From Paucisalibacillus globulus DSM 18846 (GTDB lineage: Bacteria; Bacillota; Bacilli; Bacillales; Amphibacillaceae), in contig NZ_AXVK01000001.1 in assembly GCF_000482485.1 (NCBI RefSeq), positions 496,001-560,000 of the forward strand: a stretch of 64,000 bases of DNA, given 5' to 3'. A program made the position numbers and the translations under genes. A model generated the notes under the pieces. It was not told where the DNA came from, made no database searches, and worked only from the letters and a program-made list of their open reading frames with translations. Shown here piece by piece: positions 15,960 to 31,546 of this stretch (position 1 is its first letter; every line of letters begins with the position of its first letter).

Positions 15960-18716
15960 GTGGACTATAAAGAAACGTTACTGATGCCAAAGACCGAATT
16001 TCCAATGCGAGGAAATTTACCAAATAAAGAACCAGAACGACAAAAGAGGTGGGAAGAAGAAAATCTATACGAAGAATCTTTAGAAAGAACAGAAGGTAGA
16101 CCTCTATTTATCCTTCATGATGGCCCACCATATGCAAATGGAGACCTTCACATTGGCCATGCCATGAACAAAATTTTAAAGGATTTTATCACTAGGTTCA
16201 GGTCTATGTCAGGATACCATGCTCCATATATCCCTGGTTGGGATACACATGGTCTGCCAATTGAAGCAGCATTAACAAAAAACAAGAAAGTTAATCGTAA
16301 AGAGTTAACTGTTGCTGAATTTAGACAATTATGTGCTGAGTATGCTATGACACAAGTGGATAGACAACGTACACAATTTAAACAATTAGGTGTACGTGGA
16401 GATTGGGATAATCCATATATCACACTTACAAAAGACTACGAAGCAGAGCAGATTCGTGTGTTCGGAGAAATGGCAAAGAAAGGCTATATTTATAAAGGGT
16501 ATAAGCCAGTTTATTGGTCACCATCTTCTGAATCAGCATTAGCGGAAGCGGAAATTGAATACTATGATAAGCGTTCTGCATCTATTTATGTTTCATTTAA
16601 TGTTGTTGATGGGAAAGGCGTATTGGATGTAGGAGATAAAATAGTAATTTGGACAACTACACCTTGGACAATTCCAGCAAACTTAGGAATTAGTGTACAC
16701 CCTGACTTTAACTATGTTTTAGTTGAAGTGAAAAATGAAAAATATGTTGTTGCAGAAGCACTGTTAGAGAACCTCACAAAAGAATTAGAATGGGAAAATC
16801 CACTAGTTGTTAAAACATTCAAGGGTAAAGAACTTGAGCGTGCAACTGCAAAACATCCTTTCTATGATCGTGAATCATTAGTAATGCTAGGAGAGCATGT
16901 AACTACTGATGCCGGAACTGGATGTGTTCATACTGCACCTGGCCATGGGGAAGATGACTTTTACGTTTCTAAGCAATATGGTATTGAAGCTCTATCTCCA
17001 GTTGATGGCAAAGGTGTATTTACAAATGAAGCACCAGGTTTTGAAGGTATGTTCTATGACGATGCTAATAAAGTTGTGACAGAAAAGCTTGAAGAAGCAG
17101 GCGCATTATTAAAAATGACCTTTATTACTCACTCTTATCCACACGATTGGAGAACGAAAAAACCAACTATTTTTCGTGCAACTCCTCAATGGTTTGCGTC
17201 AATTAAAGACTTCCGTGAGGATATTTTAGACGAGATTAAACAAGTTAAATGGTATCCTTCCTGGGGTGAAACTAGACTATATAATATGGTTCGTGATCGT
17301 GAGGATTGGTGTATTTCTCGTCAACGTACATGGGGTGTACCAATTCCAGTATTCTATGGTGAAAATGGAATGCCAATCATTACAGAAGAAACAGTAGAGC
17401 ATGTAGCAAATCTTTTTGCAGAACATGGTTCGAATGTATGGTTTGAGCGTGAAGCAAAAGATTTATTACCAGATGGGTTTACTTCAGAGCACAGTCCAAA
17501 TGGTGAATACACGAAAGAAACAGATATTATGGATGTATGGTTTGATTCAGGCTCATCACATGCAGGGGTATTATTAACACGTAAGGATCATAGAAGACCT
17601 GCAGATGTTTATTTAGAAGGAAGTGACCAATATCGTGGTTGGTTCAACTCCTCACTTTCAACTGCTGTTGCTGTAACCGGTAAGGCACCATATAAATCAA
17701 TTGTTAGTCATGGTTTTACACTAGATGGAAATGGCCGAAAAATGAGTAAATCACTTGGTAATGTTATTTTACCTTCAAAAGTATTGAAGCAGTTAGGTGC
17801 AGATATTCTACGCTTATGGGTTGCTTCTGTAGATTATCAAGCGGATGTACGTATCTCAGATGACATTCTAAAACAAACATCGGAAAGCTATCGTAAAATT
17901 CGTAACACATTCCGTTTCATGCTAGCAAACCTTGCTGATTTTAATCCGGAAACCGATCGTATTCAGGAAGCACAAATGGAAGAAGTAGATCGTTACATGT
18001 TACATCGATTACAAGGGCTAGTAAAGGAAGTTAGAGCAAGCTATGAGAAATATGAGTTTTCTCCAATTTTCCATCGTATCCATAATTTCTGTGCGGATGA
18101 TTTAAGCTCATTCTATCTGGATTTTGCTAAGGATATTCTATATATTGAAGCTGCTGATAATCACCGTCGTCGTAGTATTCAAACAGGCTATTATGAAATT
18201 TTAACAACATTAGTCCAACTATTAACACCGATAATTCCTCATACTGCGGATGAGGTTTGGGAGTACATTCCTGGTGTTCAGGCTAAGAGTCCACAGCTTA
18301 CCGACATTCCTGAACCAAGAGAAATTAAAGGCTTTGTTGGTTTAGAAGATAAATGGAATCATTTTATGTCCATCCGTGGCGATGTACTAAAAGCACTAGA
18401 AGAAGCCCGTAATGAAAAGGTAATTGGAAAATCATTAGAGGCTAAAATTACAGTAGTTCCTAAGGATAATGAAACAAAAGAAGTATTATCATCTATTGAA
18501 CATGTTCATCAACTACTTATCGTGTCAGAAGCAGATATTACAGAAAGTGCTGCTAATGCGAAAGAATATCGCTATGTCGATGTTCTTGTCGAAAAACACC
18601 CTGGCGACACATGTGAGCGTTGTTGGGTTGCATCAGAAACAGTTGGGGAAAATGGAAACCATCCAACATTATGTTCACGTTGTGCAGATGTAGTTGAAAA
18701 ACACTATCACGCGTAA
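15960..18716 (+). CDS. ileS: Isoleucyl-tRNA synthetase
   Basis: Class I synthetase that charges tRNA-Ile and edits Val. The 918 residues carry HIGH at 64-67, the editing CP1 domain ([28 protein letters not shown]), the Trp-rich [10 protein letters not shown] region, KMSKS at 594-598, the anticodon-binding domain, and a C-terminal zinc finger with CERCW and CSRCA. The start is GTG 15960 after AAGGAGGAAATA, with the N terminus [19 protein letters not shown] typical of the Bacillus enzyme. Expression is controlled by the T-box leader. A terminator follows; ylyA, next in B. subtilis, is absent. Confidence 0.98.
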   Translation: MDYKETLLMPKTEFPMRGNLPNKEPERQKRWEEENLYEESLERTEGRPLFILHDGPPYANGDLHIGHAMNKILKDFITRFRSMSGYHAPYIPGWDTHGLPIEAALTKNKKVNRKELTVAEFRQLCAEYAMTQVDRQRTQFKQLGVRGDWDNPYITLTKDYEAEQIRVFGEMAKKGYIYKGYKPVYWSPSSESALAEAEIEYYDKRSASIYVSFNVVDGKGVLDVGDKIVIWTTTPWTIPANLGISVHPDFNYVLVEVKNEKYVVAEALLENLTKELEWENPLVVKTFKGKELERATAKHPFYDRESLVMLGEHVTTDAGTGCVHTAPGHGEDDFYVSKQYGIEALSPVDGKGVFTNEAPGFEGMFYDDANKVVTEKLEEAGALLKMTFITHSYPHDWRTKKPTIFRATPQWFASIKDFREDILDEIKQVKWYPSWGETRLYNMVRDREDWCISRQRTWGVPIPVFYGENGMPIITEETVEHVANLFAEHGSNVWFEREAKDLLPDGFTSEHSPNGEYTKETDIMDVWFDSGSSHAGVLLTRKDHRRPADVYLEGSDQYRGWFNSSLSTAVAVTGKAPYKSIVSHGFTLDGNGRKMSKSLGNVILPSKVLKQLGADILRLWVASVDYQADVRISDDILKQTSESYRKIRNTFRFMLANLADFNPETDRIQEAQMEEVDRYMLHRLQGLVKEVRASYEKYEFSPIFHRIHNFCADDLSSFYLDFAKDILYIEAADNHRRRSIQTGYYEILTTLVQLLTPIIPHTADEVWEYIPGVQAKSPQLTDIPEPREIKGFVGLEDKWNHFMSIRGDVLKALEEARNEKVIGKSLEAKITVVPKDNETKEVLSSIEHVHQLLIVSEADITESAANAKEYRYVDVLVEKHPGDTCERCWVASETVGENGNHPTLCSRCADVVEKHYHA

Positions 18717-18736
18717 GCTTTTAGTTAATAATTTAT

Positions 18737-18775
18737 GGAGTACAAATCCATCGTGATTTGTACTCCCTTTTGTTT
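18737..18775 (+). terminator. Intrinsic terminator after ileS
   Basis: GGAGTACAAAT and ATTTGTACTCC form an 11-bp perfect stem with an 8-base loop, followed by CTTTTGTTT. Confidence 0.88.
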
Positions 18776-18924
18776 AATAGATAGAAAAACGTCGAGATTC
18801 TCTACTTGAAAATCCAATCCAACTCACAAACCATTGAATTTTTGCCTAATAAAGTATAAGATAAACTAAGGTTTTATTCTAATCTATAAGTAGATAAAGT
18901 AGTTTAAATCGGAGGACACGAGAA

Positions 18925-19392
18925 ATGTATCGATATTATCTCTTAGCAATTTTTGTAATAGCAATTGATCAGTTTACGAAATACTTAGTAGTGAAAAACA
19001 TGGAGTTATATGAAAGAATACCAATAATTGAAGGTTTTTTTAATCTTACTTCACATCGTAATAGTGGTGCTGCTTGGGGAATCTTAGAAGGAAAGATGGG
19101 TTTCTTTTACGTCATTACCATCATTGTAATTATCGGGATTATTTATTATTTACATAAATATGGTAAGGATAATATATTGTTTGCTTCCGCACTTAGTCTT
19201 ATTTTAGGAGGAGCGATTGGGAACTTTATTGATCGATTATTCCATCAAGAAGTAGTAGATTTCTTCGACTTTACGATATTCGGTTATGAATTCCCGATTT
19301 TTAATATTGCTGATTCAGCATTAACAATAGGTGTTATCCTTGTTATCATTGCAACACTATTCGAGGAAAAGAAACAGAAGGGAAAAGCGTAA
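18925..19392 (+). CDS. lspA: Lipoprotein signal peptidase (signal peptidase II)
   Basis: LspA is the membrane aspartic protease that removes lipoprotein signal peptides after Lgt diacylglyceryl transfer. The 155 residues have four membrane spans and the conserved boxes [26 protein letters not shown] (catalytic Asp103) and [11 protein letters not shown] (catalytic Asp130). GGAGGACACGAGAA precedes the ATG. The stop codon is directly adjacent to the start of the next gene, so the two are probably cotranslated. Confidence 0.97.
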   Translation: MYRYYLLAIFVIAIDQFTKYLVVKNMELYERIPIIEGFFNLTSHRNSGAAWGILEGKMGFFYVITIIVIIGIIYYLHKYGKDNILFASALSLILGGAIGNFIDRLFHQEVVDFFDFTIFGYEFPIFNIADSALTIGVILVIIATLFEEKKQKGKA

Positions 19393-20301
19393 ATGAGCTT
19401 ACAACATGTTGTTACGGAAAATGAAAGCAAAATACGGATTGATAAACTGTTATCTGATATAAACCCTGATCAATCACGCTCACAAATCCAAGGTTGGATA
19501 ACGAAGAAGCTTGTGAAGGTAAATGGTGAGATTGTGAAGGCTAATTATAAATGTCAACTTGAGGATGTAATCTCTTGGGAAACGCCAGAGATTGAAACAT
19601 TAGATATTACACCTGAAAATATTCCTTTAGATATTGTATTTGAAGATAAAGATTTATTAGTAGTTAATAAACCAAAGGGAATGGTCGTGCATCCGTCTGC
19701 TGGGCATCAATCAGGTACACTTGTGAATGCACTTTTATATCATTGTGATGATTTATCAGGAATTAATGGTGTTGAGCGTCCAGGGATTGTCCACCGAATC
19801 GATAAAGACACTAGTGGGCTATTGGTAGTAGCAAAGAGTGACAAAGCACATGCTGGCCTTGCTGAACAACTATCTAATAAAGATGTTGAAAGAAAATATG
19901 AGGCTGTTGTTCACGGAGTTATCAATCATGATACTGGTATGGTAGATGCTCCAATTGGAAGAGATACAAAAGATAGACAAAGAATGGGCATAGCTGAAAA
20001 TGGTAAACAAGCAGTAACTCATTTTCAAGTTTTACATCGTTTTAAGGAATTTACCCATATTGAATGTCGACTAGAGACAGGCAGAACGCATCAAATTCGT
20101 GTTCATATGCGATATATTGGCTTCCCTCTTGTTGGAGATCCAAAATATGGTCCACGTAAAACATTAGATACAAATGGACAAGCGCTTCATGCAAAAGTAT
20201 TAGGATTTACTCACCCGGTAACAGGGGAGTGGCTTCGATTTGAAGTGGAAGCACCTAGTTATTTTAAGGAATTATTGGGGACGTTAGAACAAATGTATTG
20301 A
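19393..20301 (+). CDS. rluD: RluD-type 23S rRNA pseudouridine synthase (YlyB)
   Basis: RluA-family pseudouridine synthase with an N-terminal S4 domain (IRIDKLLSDINPDQSRSQIQ, residues about 15-75) and a catalytic domain containing HRIDKDTSGLLVVAK with the nucleophile Asp137, plus the RTHQIRVHM box. By homology it modifies uridines of the helix 69 region of 23S rRNA; target sites are inferred from the family. The B. subtilis counterpart is ylyB at the same place between lspA and pyrR. The pyr promoter begins within its last codons. Confidence 0.9.
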   Translation: MSLQHVVTENESKIRIDKLLSDINPDQSRSQIQGWITKKLVKVNGEIVKANYKCQLEDVISWETPEIETLDITPENIPLDIVFEDKDLLVVNKPKGMVVHPSAGHQSGTLVNALLYHCDDLSGINGVERPGIVHRIDKDTSGLLVVAKSDKAHAGLAEQLSNKDVERKYEAVVHGVINHDTGMVDAPIGRDTKDRQRMGIAENGKQAVTHFQVLHRFKEFTHIECRLETGRTHQIRVHMRYIGFPLVGDPKYGPRKTLDTNGQALHAKVLGFTHPVTGEWLRFEVEAPSYFKELLGTLEQMY

Positions 20302-20326
20302 CAGAATCCACTTATTTTGAAATAAT
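20298..20326 (+). promoter_or_regulatory. Sigma-A promoter of the pyr operon
   Basis: TTGACA (20298-20303), 17 bases, AATAAT (20321-20326). The -35 box overlaps the rluD stop codon. The start site would be near 20333, just before the first PyrR-binding loop. Confidence 0.75.
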
Positions 20327-20349
20327 AAAACAAATGAATAAGAACCTTT

Positions 20350-20445
20350 AAATCAGTCCAGAGAGGCTAAAAAGGGTACGGTTATTTATACGGGATACAT
20401 GTATTTAAAACCCTTTTTTCCTCATGGAGAAAAGGGTTTTTTGTT
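20350..20445 (+). promoter_or_regulatory. PyrR attenuator 1 (operon leader)
   Basis: CAGTCCAGAGAGGCTA (about 20354-20369) is the conserved PyrR anti-antiterminator binding loop. It is followed by a terminator in which ACCCTTTT pairs with AAAAGGGT before a T6 run (20407-20442). UMP-bound PyrR stabilises the binding loop and so favours termination. Confidence 0.92.
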
Positions 20446-20455
20446 TGGGGGGTAA

Positions 20456-21004
<549 letters not shown>

Positions 21005-21116
21005 TGATAAGACCTTTAATAAAATCCAGAGAGATTTAAAAGGTCGCTCAAGTTACGTGCATAAAATTCTGCACGTATACCTCTTTGCGACCAAATTGCA
21101 AAGAGGTTTTTTTATT
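21005..21116 (+). promoter_or_regulatory. PyrR attenuator 2 (pyrR-pyrB)
   Basis: AAAATCCAGAGAGATTTAAA (about 21019-21038) is a second PyrR-binding loop. The terminator pairs ACCTCTTTGC with GCAAAGAGGT and ends in T7 (21079-21113). B. subtilis has three attenuators with pyrP between; here pyrP and one attenuator are missing. Confidence 0.9.
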
Positions 21117-21166
21117 GCCTATTATTCTAAGGTAAATAAAAATATTGAACACAATGGGGGATATAC

Positions 21167-22075
21167 GTGAATCATTTTATATCAATTGATCAATTAACGA
21201 ACCAACAAATCTTTAATCTAATAGTAAACGCTGAGAAGTATAAAAAGGGAAAGAACGACAACATTCCAAAACAACTTTTCGCTGCAAACTTATTCTTTGA
21301 ACCAAGTACGCGAACGAAAATGAGTTTTGCTGTTGCAGAAAGAAAACTGGGTTTAGAAGTACTAGACTTTCATGCGGAAGAGTCTAGCATACAAAAAGGG
21401 GAATCACTATTTGATACGGTGAAAACCTTTGAATCCATTGGTGCCAATGTGGCGATAATTAGACATAGATCAGACGATTGGTTTACAGAATTAGAATCAG
21501 GAATAAATATTCCTATTATCAATGCAGGGGCTGGTAAGCGAGAGCATCCAACACAATGTATGCTAGATCTTCTCACCATCTATGAGGAATTTGGTAGATT
21601 AGAAGATTTAAATGTTGTAATTGTAGGAGATATTAAGCATAGCCGTGTAGCCAAATCAAATGCACATGCACTGGAAAGACTTGGTGCAAAAGTATATTTA
21701 AGTGCCGCACCAGGATATGAAGATGAGTCACTTGATTATCCATATGTAAGTCTTGATGAGGCAACTCAATTTTGTGATGTTGTCATGCTTTTAAGAATCC
21801 AACACGAAAGACATGAGGAAATATATGAAACGTCAAGTTACCTCACAAAATATGGATTAACAATCGATAGAGAAAGAAAAATGAAACAACATGCGATTAT
21901 ATTACATCCAGCACCAATTAATCGTGGTGTGGAAATAGATGGAGATTTAGTCGAATGTGGGCGTTCAAGGATTTTTAAACAAATGAAAAACGGTGTTTAT
22001 ATGAGAATGGCAATCTTAACACATGTATTAAACGAATGGGGGAGTATTGATGAGAATTCTATTAAGGAATGTTAA
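21167..22075 (+). CDS. pyrB: Aspartate carbamoyltransferase catalytic subunit
   Basis: PyrB condenses carbamoyl phosphate with aspartate. The 302 residues show the carbamoyl phosphate motif [16 protein letters not shown], the [15 protein letters not shown] motif and [12 protein letters not shown] near the C terminus. No regulatory subunit gene (pyrI) is present, as usual in Bacillus. The start is GTG 21167 after GGGGGAT. The end overlaps pyrC by 26 bases, indicating translational coupling. Confidence 0.97.
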   Translation: MNHFISIDQLTNQQIFNLIVNAEKYKKGKNDNIPKQLFAANLFFEPSTRTKMSFAVAERKLGLEVLDFHAEESSIQKGESLFDTVKTFESIGANVAIIRHRSDDWFTELESGINIPIINAGAGKREHPTQCMLDLLTIYEEFGRLEDLNVVIVGDIKHSRVAKSNAHALERLGAKVYLSAAPGYEDESLDYPYVSLDEATQFCDVVMLLRIQHERHEEIYETSSYLTKYGLTIDRERKMKQHAIILHPAPINRGVEIDGDLVECGRSRIFKQMKNGVYMRMAILTHVLNEWGSIDENSIKEC

Positions 22076-23336
22076 ACGATTAGTAGATAATGGTGAGTTA
22101 GAAAGCTGCGATGTATTAGTCGATGGTGGGAAAGTTAAAAAGATTAATACTTCGATTGAGATAAAGGAAATCGACAGAACGATAGATTGTAAAGGAAAAC
22201 TTCTAACCCCAGGATTCATCGATGTACATATCCATTTACGTGAACCAGGTGGCGAGCATAAGGAAACAATAAAAACAGGAACTATGGCTGCTGCAAGAGG
22301 TGGATTTACAACAGTTTGTTCCATGCCAAATACAAATCCAGTTCCAGATTGTGAAGAAACAATTAATATCTTGCTAGATAAGATTGATCAAGATGCAGTT
22401 GTTCGTGTTTTACCGTATGCATCTATTACCAAAGGATTAAAAGGGGAAGAACTAACAGATATAGAAGCCTTATCTAAGTTAAATATCTTTGCTTTTACAG
22501 ATGATGGTGTTGGCATTCAAACCGCTGACGCAATGCTTCGCGCTATGAAGAATGCAGCTGCATGTAACAAGGCGATAGTTGCTCACTGTGAGGATAACTC
22601 GATTGTTTACGGTGGTGTTGTCCATGATGGGAAAGTTAGCGAGCGCTTAAACCTACCTGGAATACCCTCATTAAGTGAGTCCGTACAAATTGCAAGAGAT
22701 GTTTTAATAGCAGAAGCGGCTGGATGTCATTACCATGTTTGTCACGTTAGCACAAAAGAATCAGTAAGGGTCATTCGAGATGCAAAGAAAGCTGGAATTC
22801 ATGTTACAGCCGAGGTAACTCCCCATCACTTATTATTAAACGAAGAATCGGTTCTTAGTGATAATACCAATTTCAAAATGAACCCACCACTAAGGAGTAA
22901 AGAAGACCAGGAAGCATTAATAGAAGGTTTACTAGATGGAACAATTGATTTTATTGCAACAGACCATGCTCCACATAGCGAGGACGAAAAAGCACAGGGT
23001 ATGCTTAAAGCTCCTTTCGGGATTGTTGGGTTAGAAACAGCCTTTTCATTACTTTATACTAATCTTGTAAAACCTGGGGAAATTTCTATAAAGCAATTAG
23101 TAGATTGGTTAACGATTAAACCAGCATCCGTTTTTAATCTGCCTTATGGAAGACTGGCTGAAGGAGAAATAGCTGATTTAACATTAATCAACCTTGAAGC
23201 AGAAACAACAATTGATAAATTTAACTTCTATTCAAAAGGAAAAAATACACCATTTCATAATTGGAAAGTAACAGGGGTGCCGGTACTTACCATTTATGAA
23301 GGAGAAATTATTTACGAGGAGGATACTAATGCTTAA
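22050..23336 (+). CDS. pyrC: Dihydroorotase
   Basis: PyrC closes carbamoyl aspartate to dihydroorotate. The 428 residues of this class I type enzyme match the B. subtilis length and carry the metal-binding motif [16 protein letters not shown], the central HCED and HVSTKES histidines, and [14 protein letters not shown] with the catalytic Asp. ATG 22050 is chosen over the preceding TTG because GGGGGAG ends five bases upstream. Overlaps with pyrB and carA mark a tightly coupled operon. Confidence 0.97.
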   Translation: MRILLRNVKRLVDNGELESCDVLVDGGKVKKINTSIEIKEIDRTIDCKGKLLTPGFIDVHIHLREPGGEHKETIKTGTMAAARGGFTTVCSMPNTNPVPDCEETINILLDKIDQDAVVRVLPYASITKGLKGEELTDIEALSKLNIFAFTDDGVGIQTADAMLRAMKNAAACNKAIVAHCEDNSIVYGGVVHDGKVSERLNLPGIPSLSESVQIARDVLIAEAAGCHYHVCHVSTKESVRVIRDAKKAGIHVTAEVTPHHLLLNEESVLSDNTNFKMNPPLRSKEDQEALIEGLLDGTIDFIATDHAPHSEDEKAQGMLKAPFGIVGLETAFSLLYTNLVKPGEISIKQLVDWLTIKPASVFNLPYGRLAEGEIADLTLINLEAETTIDKFNFYSKGKNTPFHNWKVTGVPVLTIYEGEIIYEEDTNA

Positions 23337-24429
23337 AAGAAAATTAGTCTTGGAAGATGGTACGATTTTTATTGGGAAAGGCTTTGGAAGTGATAAAGAA
23401 ATAAGTGGTGAGGTAGTTTTTAATACCGGTATGACAGGTTATCAGGAAATTATTTCCGATCCCTCGTACTGTGGTCAAATTGTGACCTTAACCTATCCGT
23501 TAATTGGAAACTACGGGATTAATCGAGATGATTTTGAAACAGTAGCACCATTTATTAATGGATTAATTGTAAAAGAATATAGTGAATATCCATCAAATTT
23601 TAGAAGTGATGAAAGTATTGATAGCTTTTTAAAAGCTCATGATATTCCCGGACTATCTGGTATAGATACTCGAAAACTAACCAAAGTCATTCGTAAAGCT
23701 GGGACCATGAGAGGTTACATTGCTGATACGGAGATTCCTGAAGAAGTTCTATTAAAAAGGTTAGCGAATACGCCAGTTCCTCATAACCAAGTCAAACAAA
23801 TATCGACAACAAAACCTTATATTGTTCCGGGGCGTGGGCATCGTATCGTTCTTGTAGACTTTGGTATGAAACATGGCATTTTAAGAGAGTTAACGAAACG
23901 CAACTGTCATGTGACAGTGGTTCCATACAATTATCCAGCTGATAGTATATTACGTCTAAAACCAGATGGAATCATGTTAACTAACGGCCCTGGAGATCCG
24001 GTAAATGTACCAGAGGCGATTGAGATGATTCAAAAAGTGGTACCAACCATTCCGATATTTGGAATATGCCTTGGTCACCAACTACTAGCGTTAGCTTGTG
24101 GTGCACAAACGGAGAAAATGAAATTTGGCCATCGAGGTGGAAATCATCCGGTCAAAGATCTGGAGAATGGCAAGACATTCTTAACTTCACAAAATCACGG
24201 ATTTGCAGTGAATAGGGCATCATTAGAAAATACAGATTTGGTATTAACACAAATTGCTTTAAATGATAACTCTGTCGAGGGAATAAAGCATCGAATATAT
24301 CCCGCTTTTTCGGTTCAGTATCATCCAGAAAGTTCACCAGGACCAGAAGATTCTAATTATCTATTCGATGAATTTTTATCATTAATTGATAATCATGTAG
24401 CTAAAGGGGAGGAAGAAGTATATGCCTAA
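23329..24429 (+). CDS. carA: Carbamoyl-phosphate synthase small (glutaminase) subunit, pyrimidine-specific
   Basis: The small subunit hydrolyses glutamine and passes ammonia to CarB. The 366 residues have the N-terminal domain ([20 protein letters not shown]) and the class I amidotransferase domain with the nucleophile elbow [15 protein letters not shown] and the His/Glu pair in [18 protein letters not shown] 23329 follows GAGGAGGAT; an upstream in-frame ATG at 23296 lies inside pyrC without a good site. In B. subtilis this pyr copy is called pyrAA. Confidence 0.97.
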   Translation: MLKRKLVLEDGTIFIGKGFGSDKEISGEVVFNTGMTGYQEIISDPSYCGQIVTLTYPLIGNYGINRDDFETVAPFINGLIVKEYSEYPSNFRSDESIDSFLKAHDIPGLSGIDTRKLTKVIRKAGTMRGYIADTEIPEEVLLKRLANTPVPHNQVKQISTTKPYIVPGRGHRIVLVDFGMKHGILRELTKRNCHVTVVPYNYPADSILRLKPDGIMLTNGPGDPVNVPEAIEMIQKVVPTIPIFGICLGHQLLALACGAQTEKMKFGHRGGNHPVKDLENGKTFLTSQNHGFAVNRASLENTDLVLTQIALNDNSVEGIKHRIYPAFSVQYHPESSPGPEDSNYLFDEFLSLIDNHVAKGEEEVYA

Positions 24430-27400
24430 AAATACAGACATCCAGAAAATATTAGTTATTGGTTCAGGTCCAATAATTATCGGTCAAGCAGCTGAATTTG
24501 ATTATTCAGGTACGCAAGCGTGCCAAGCATTGCGAGAAGAAGGCTATACAGTTATTCTTGCTAACTCTAATCCAGCAACCATTATGACGGATCAAACAGT
24601 TGCAGACAAAGTCTATATGGAACCGTTAACGGTAGAATTTTTAACCAAAATTATCCGAAAAGAACAACCAGATGCATTACTGCCAACCTTAGGTGGTCAA
24701 ACTGGTTTGAACCTAGCTGTTTCGTTAGATAAAACAGGAATACTTGATCAATATAATGTCAAACTTTTAGGGACTTCGCTTGAAGCTATAGAAAAAGCAG
24801 AAGACCGCGAAAAATTCCGTGAATTAATGGGTGTTTTAGGAGAACCAGTACCAGAAAGTAGGATTGTTAATACCGTTGAAGATGCTGTTGACTTTGTAAA
24901 GAAAATTGGTTTTCCATTAATTGTTCGTCCTGCCTATACGTTAGGAGGAACAGGTGGTGGCATGTGCTATGACGAGGGTGACTTACGCGAAATAACTAGA
25001 AATGGTCTAGCATTGTCTCCAGTGAATCAATGTCTTATTGAACGAAATATTGCTGGTTTTAAAGAAATTGAATATGAAGTAATGCGTGATAAAAATGATC
25101 AAGCAATTGTTGTATGTAATATGGAAAATTTTGATCCAGTTGGTATCCATACAGGTGATTCAATCGTAGTTGCTCCTTCACAAACGTTAAGTGATAGGGA
25201 GTACCAACTTTTGAGGAATGCATCACTTAAAATAATCAGAGCTCTCGAAATAGAGGGTGGATGTAATGTTCAATTAGCACTTGATCCAAATAGCTTTAAT
25301 TATTATGTCATTGAAGTTAATCCACGGGTTAGTCGATCATCAGCACTTGCATCAAAGGCTACTGGTTATCCAATCGCTAAAATGGCAGCCAAAATTGCTG
25401 TCGGTTTAACATTAGATGAGATAATAAATCCAATTACAGGAACGACTTTCGCTTTATTTGAACCAGCACTTGACTATGTAGTGACAAAAATTCCTCGTTT
25501 TCCATTCGATAAATTTGTTACCGGTGACCGAAAGCTTGGTACACAAATGAAAGCTACAGGAGAGATCATGTCAATCGGTAGAAATTTTGAAGAGTCACTG
25601 TTAAAGGGAATTCGCTCCATGGATATTGGTACGGAAGAACTTGACTTACCTGGTTTAACATTTGCTACGGATGAAGATCTTAAATATAGACTAAAAAAGG
25701 CTGATGATGAACGAATTTTTGTAATAGCTGAAGCATTCCGTAGAGGAATTACGTTAGAGGAAATATTTAGCCTTACTAAAATAGACCCATTTTTCTTAAA
25801 GAAAATGGAAGACCTTGTCCTATTTGAGGATGTAATTTGTTCTAACCCGTACTCAAAAGAAGTATTACAAGAAGCAAAAGAAAAAGGATTTTCAGATAAT
25901 CATATTGCAAGACTTTGGGAACTATCTGTTGATGAACTCTATCAATTCCGAATGAAAGAAAATATTAATACTGTATACAAAATGGTAGATACTTGTGCAG
26001 CTGAATTTGATTCACAAACTCCATATTTTTATAGTACCTATGAAGAGGAAAATGAGTCAATTCCATCAGGGAATAGAAAAGTTTTAGTACTCGGTTCTGG
26101 ACCAATTCGTATTGGGCAAGGTGTTGAGTTTGACTATGCAACAGTCCATTCCGTGCTGGCAATTAAAGAAATGGGTTATGAAGCAATAATTATGAATAAT
26201 AATCCTGAAACAGTTTCCACAGACTTTAGTATTTCAGACAAGTTATATTTTGAACCGCTAACGTTGGAAGATGTCATGAATGTTATTAATCTTGAAAAGC
26301 CAGAAGGCGTTATCGTCCAATTTGGTGGTCAAACGGCAATAAACTTGGCAGAAGGACTTTCGAGACGAGGGGTTACAATTCTGGGAACTGATCTAGAAGC
26401 AATTGATGCTGCAGAGGATAGGGATAAATTTGAGGTGTTATTGGATAAACTTCAATTGTTACGTCCTCAAGGAAAAGCAGTGAAACATATGGATCATGCA
26501 ATCGAGGTAGCTGAATCAATTGGGTATCCGGTACTGGTTCGTCCTTCTTATGTTATCGGTGGTAGCCGTATGGAGATTGTTTACAATAGAGATGAGCTAC
26601 AAGCATACTTGACAAAAACAGGGCATATTACAGATCGCCATCCCATTCTGATAGATAAGTATATTACTGGAATTGAAGTAGAGGTCGATGCCATTAGTGA
26701 TGGGGAAACGATTATTGTTCCCGGCATTATGGAGCATATTGAAAGGTCAGGAGTCCATTCGGGGGATTCCATTGCTGTCTATCCACCACAAAGATTATCG
26801 GAAACTGTTAAAGAAAAGTGCTTTGAAGCAACGGTGAGAATAGCAAGAGCTTTACAAGTAAAAGGGTTGGTAAATATCCAATTCATTATTTGTGATGAGG
26901 ATGTTTATGTACTAGAGGTAAACCCAAGGGCAAGTAGAACAATACCATTCCTAAGTAAAATTACTGGTGTTACGATGGCAAATTTAGCAACAAGATGTAT
27001 TTTGGGTGAAAATCTTAAGGACCTAGGGTTTAGTTCGGGTATTCTACCTGAATCCAATCTAGTATCTGTTAAAATTCCAGTGTTTTCATTTGAAAAATTA
27101 CGAAGTGTGGATACCATTCTCGGACCAGAGATGAAATCAACGGGTGAAGCCATAGGTTATGATAAAACAATGGAAAAAGCATTGTATAAAGGATTACTTG
27201 CAGCAGGCATCTCCGTACCAAGTGAAGGAGCAGTATTAATTACTGTATCAGACAAAGATAAGCTCGAAATGTTAGAGGTTGCTACCCGTTTCCATCAATT
27301 AGGATTCCAGCTTTACGCAACAGCCGGGACATCATCATTCTTAAGGGGTGCAAACATTCCAGTTACCGAAGTTGGAAAAGTAGGGGCAAAAGACCCGAAC

Positions 27401-27618
27401 GTTCTATCCATTATTGAACAGGGTAAAGTACAATTTGTGGTCAACACAATAACCTCAGGAAAACAACCGCGTTCAGATGGATTTATGATTCGAAGAGTAT
27501 CCGTAGAACGTGGAATACCTTGTCTAACAAACTTAGATACAGCAAACGCAATACTGAATGTTATTGATTCAACAACATTTTCTGCAAACCCAATACAGAC
27601 AAAAGAGGCTGTTTTATT

Positions 27619-27622
<4 letters not shown>
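24422..27622 (+). CDS. carB: Carbamoyl-phosphate synthase large subunit
   Basis: The 1066-residue large subunit has two homologous ATP-grasp halves, each opening with a GSGPI(I/R)IGQ glycine loop (about residues 13-24 and 560), and a C-terminal MGS-like allosteric domain from about residue 930 ([31 protein letters not shown]). First-half ATP-binding [13 protein letters not shown] and second-half [14 protein letters not shown] are intact. It overlaps carA by 8 bases and pyrK by 4. In B. subtilis the gene is pyrAB. Confidence 0.98.
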
Positions 27623-29985
<2,363 letters not shown>

Positions 29986-29995
<10 letters not shown>

Positions 29996-30606
29996 GTCAA
30001 GAACTAGCAAAAGAACTATTAACCATCAAGGCTGTGCAAATTAACCCGAAGGAGTATTTCACATGGGCATCTGGAATTAAGTCACCTATATATTGTGATA
30101 ATCGTATAACGATGTCCTATCCTGAGGTACGTAAAACGATTGCCAATGCATTTGTTGAATTGGTTGAGCAAATGGAGGAAAAGCCAGATGTAATTGCTGG
30201 TTGTGCTACTGCTGGGATTCCCCATGCTGCATGGCTATCTGAGCGTTTAAATCTACCGATGGTTTATGTCCGTTCCAAGCCAAAAGGTCATGGAAAAGGA
30301 AATCAAATTGAAGGGGAAAATGTTGCGGGTAAAAAAGTATTAGTAATAGAGGATTTAATTTCTACTGGTGGTTCATCTTTAGAAGCAGTTAATGCATTGA
30401 GGAATTCTGGAGCTAGGGTGCTCGAAGTATTGTCCATCTTTACATATGGATTGAGAAAGGCTCAAGCTAACTTTAAGTCATCAGATATGAATTATCAAAG
30501 TCTTACAAACTATGAGGAATTAATTCAAGCTTTAGTCGAAGATGGAAAACTAAGTGAGGAAGAAAAAACTGTACTTTTGGAATGGCGCAATACTATTGAT
30601 TTATAA
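29986..30606 (+). CDS. pyrE: Orotate phosphoribosyltransferase
   Basis: PyrE makes OMP from orotate and PRPP. The 206 residues contain the PRPP motif VLVIEDLISTGGSSLEAV and the catalytic loop VRSKPKGHGKGNQIEG. ATG 29986 follows GGGAGGAATCAAC; an ATG at 29971 would read through the ribosome site. It ends the pyr operon. I see no clear intrinsic terminator after it. The cysH operon that follows in B. subtilis is not here. Confidence 0.97.
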
Positions 30607-30685
30607 TAACTTGATGTAATAAGTAGATATTTATTATATAATAAAAACGTATAAATAATAATTATCATGACCGAGGTTTATTAAA

Positions 30686-31546
30686 ATGAAAATTGAGGAT
30701 TATGAGTTACTACTTAAATTGAATGAGGTTGGAACAATACGTGGTACAGCAAAAGCTATATTAATATCCCAACCAGCTGTTACGCAGCGCCTTAAATATA
30801 TAGAGGAATACTTTGGGGTAACGATTTTTATTAGAACTCCAAAAAGTCTTGTGTTAACACCTAGTGGGGAAATTATTCTGAACCATGCAAAGCAAGTTAC
30901 CGATAAAGAACAGGTACTAAAAAATAAGCTTTCCAAATCGAGTCATGAAGTACAAGGAACACTATCTATTGCTTGTTCCTCTTTAATTAGCCAACGTTTC
31001 CTTCCAAAAATACTAGGAGAATACACAAACAAGTTTCCAAAAGTGACCATTGATTTAGTCACTGGTATTAGTGAGGATATTAAGCGAAATCATAAGGACT
31101 ACCATGTATGTATCATACGTGGTGAAAAGTTTAAAGAGAGTACAAGTATACGCTTATTCGATGATCCATTGTACATTTTTGATACGGAGCCTTTTCCAGA
31201 GGATTCATTGAAAGAACGACCACTAATCTCCTTTAAAAGTGATGATAGTATGCACGAGCTTGTCGATAACTGGCTATACCACCATCAGCATCAGATTAAA
31301 CCACTTCGCACCATGACCGTGGATCAAATTGAAACATGTAAGCAATTCATGAAACAAGGGATTGGTATGGCTGTTCTACCAAAAAGTGTTTCGGATTCTA
31401 TGATGGATGAATTCCCACATGTTGCATTAGAATTAGCTGGGAAACCTGTTACGCGCTATACTTGGGTATCTTATCAGGAAGGAATTAGAGAACTACCTCA
31501 AGTAGCTGAGTTTATTAAGATGCTTACAGAAAAATCTTTTTTATAG
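30686..31546 (+). CDS. LysR family transcriptional regulator
   Basis: A 286-residue LysR-type regulator with an N-terminal winged helix-turn-helix (about residues 1-62: GTIRGTAKAILISQPAVTQR, then FIRTPKSLVLTPSGEIIL) and a periplasmic-binding-like effector domain starting near residue 90 (GTLSIACSSLISQRFLPKIL). It is alone: its usual target would be a divergent neighbour, but pyrE upstream is co-directional and a repeat element follows downstream. The inducer and targets cannot be inferred. It lies at the border of an island that replaces the B. subtilis cys genes. Confidence 0.9.
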   Translation: MKIEDYELLLKLNEVGTIRGTAKAILISQPAVTQRLKYIEEYFGVTIFIRTPKSLVLTPSGEIILNHAKQVTDKEQVLKNKLSKSSHEVQGTLSIACSSLISQRFLPKILGEYTNKFPKVTIDLVTGISEDIKRNHKDYHVCIIRGEKFKESTSIRLFDDPLYIFDTEPFPEDSLKERPLISFKSDDSMHELVDNWLYHHQHQIKPLRTMTVDQIETCKQFMKQGIGMAVLPKSVSDSMMDEFPHVALELAGKPVTRYTWVSYQEGIRELPQVAEFIKMLTEKSFL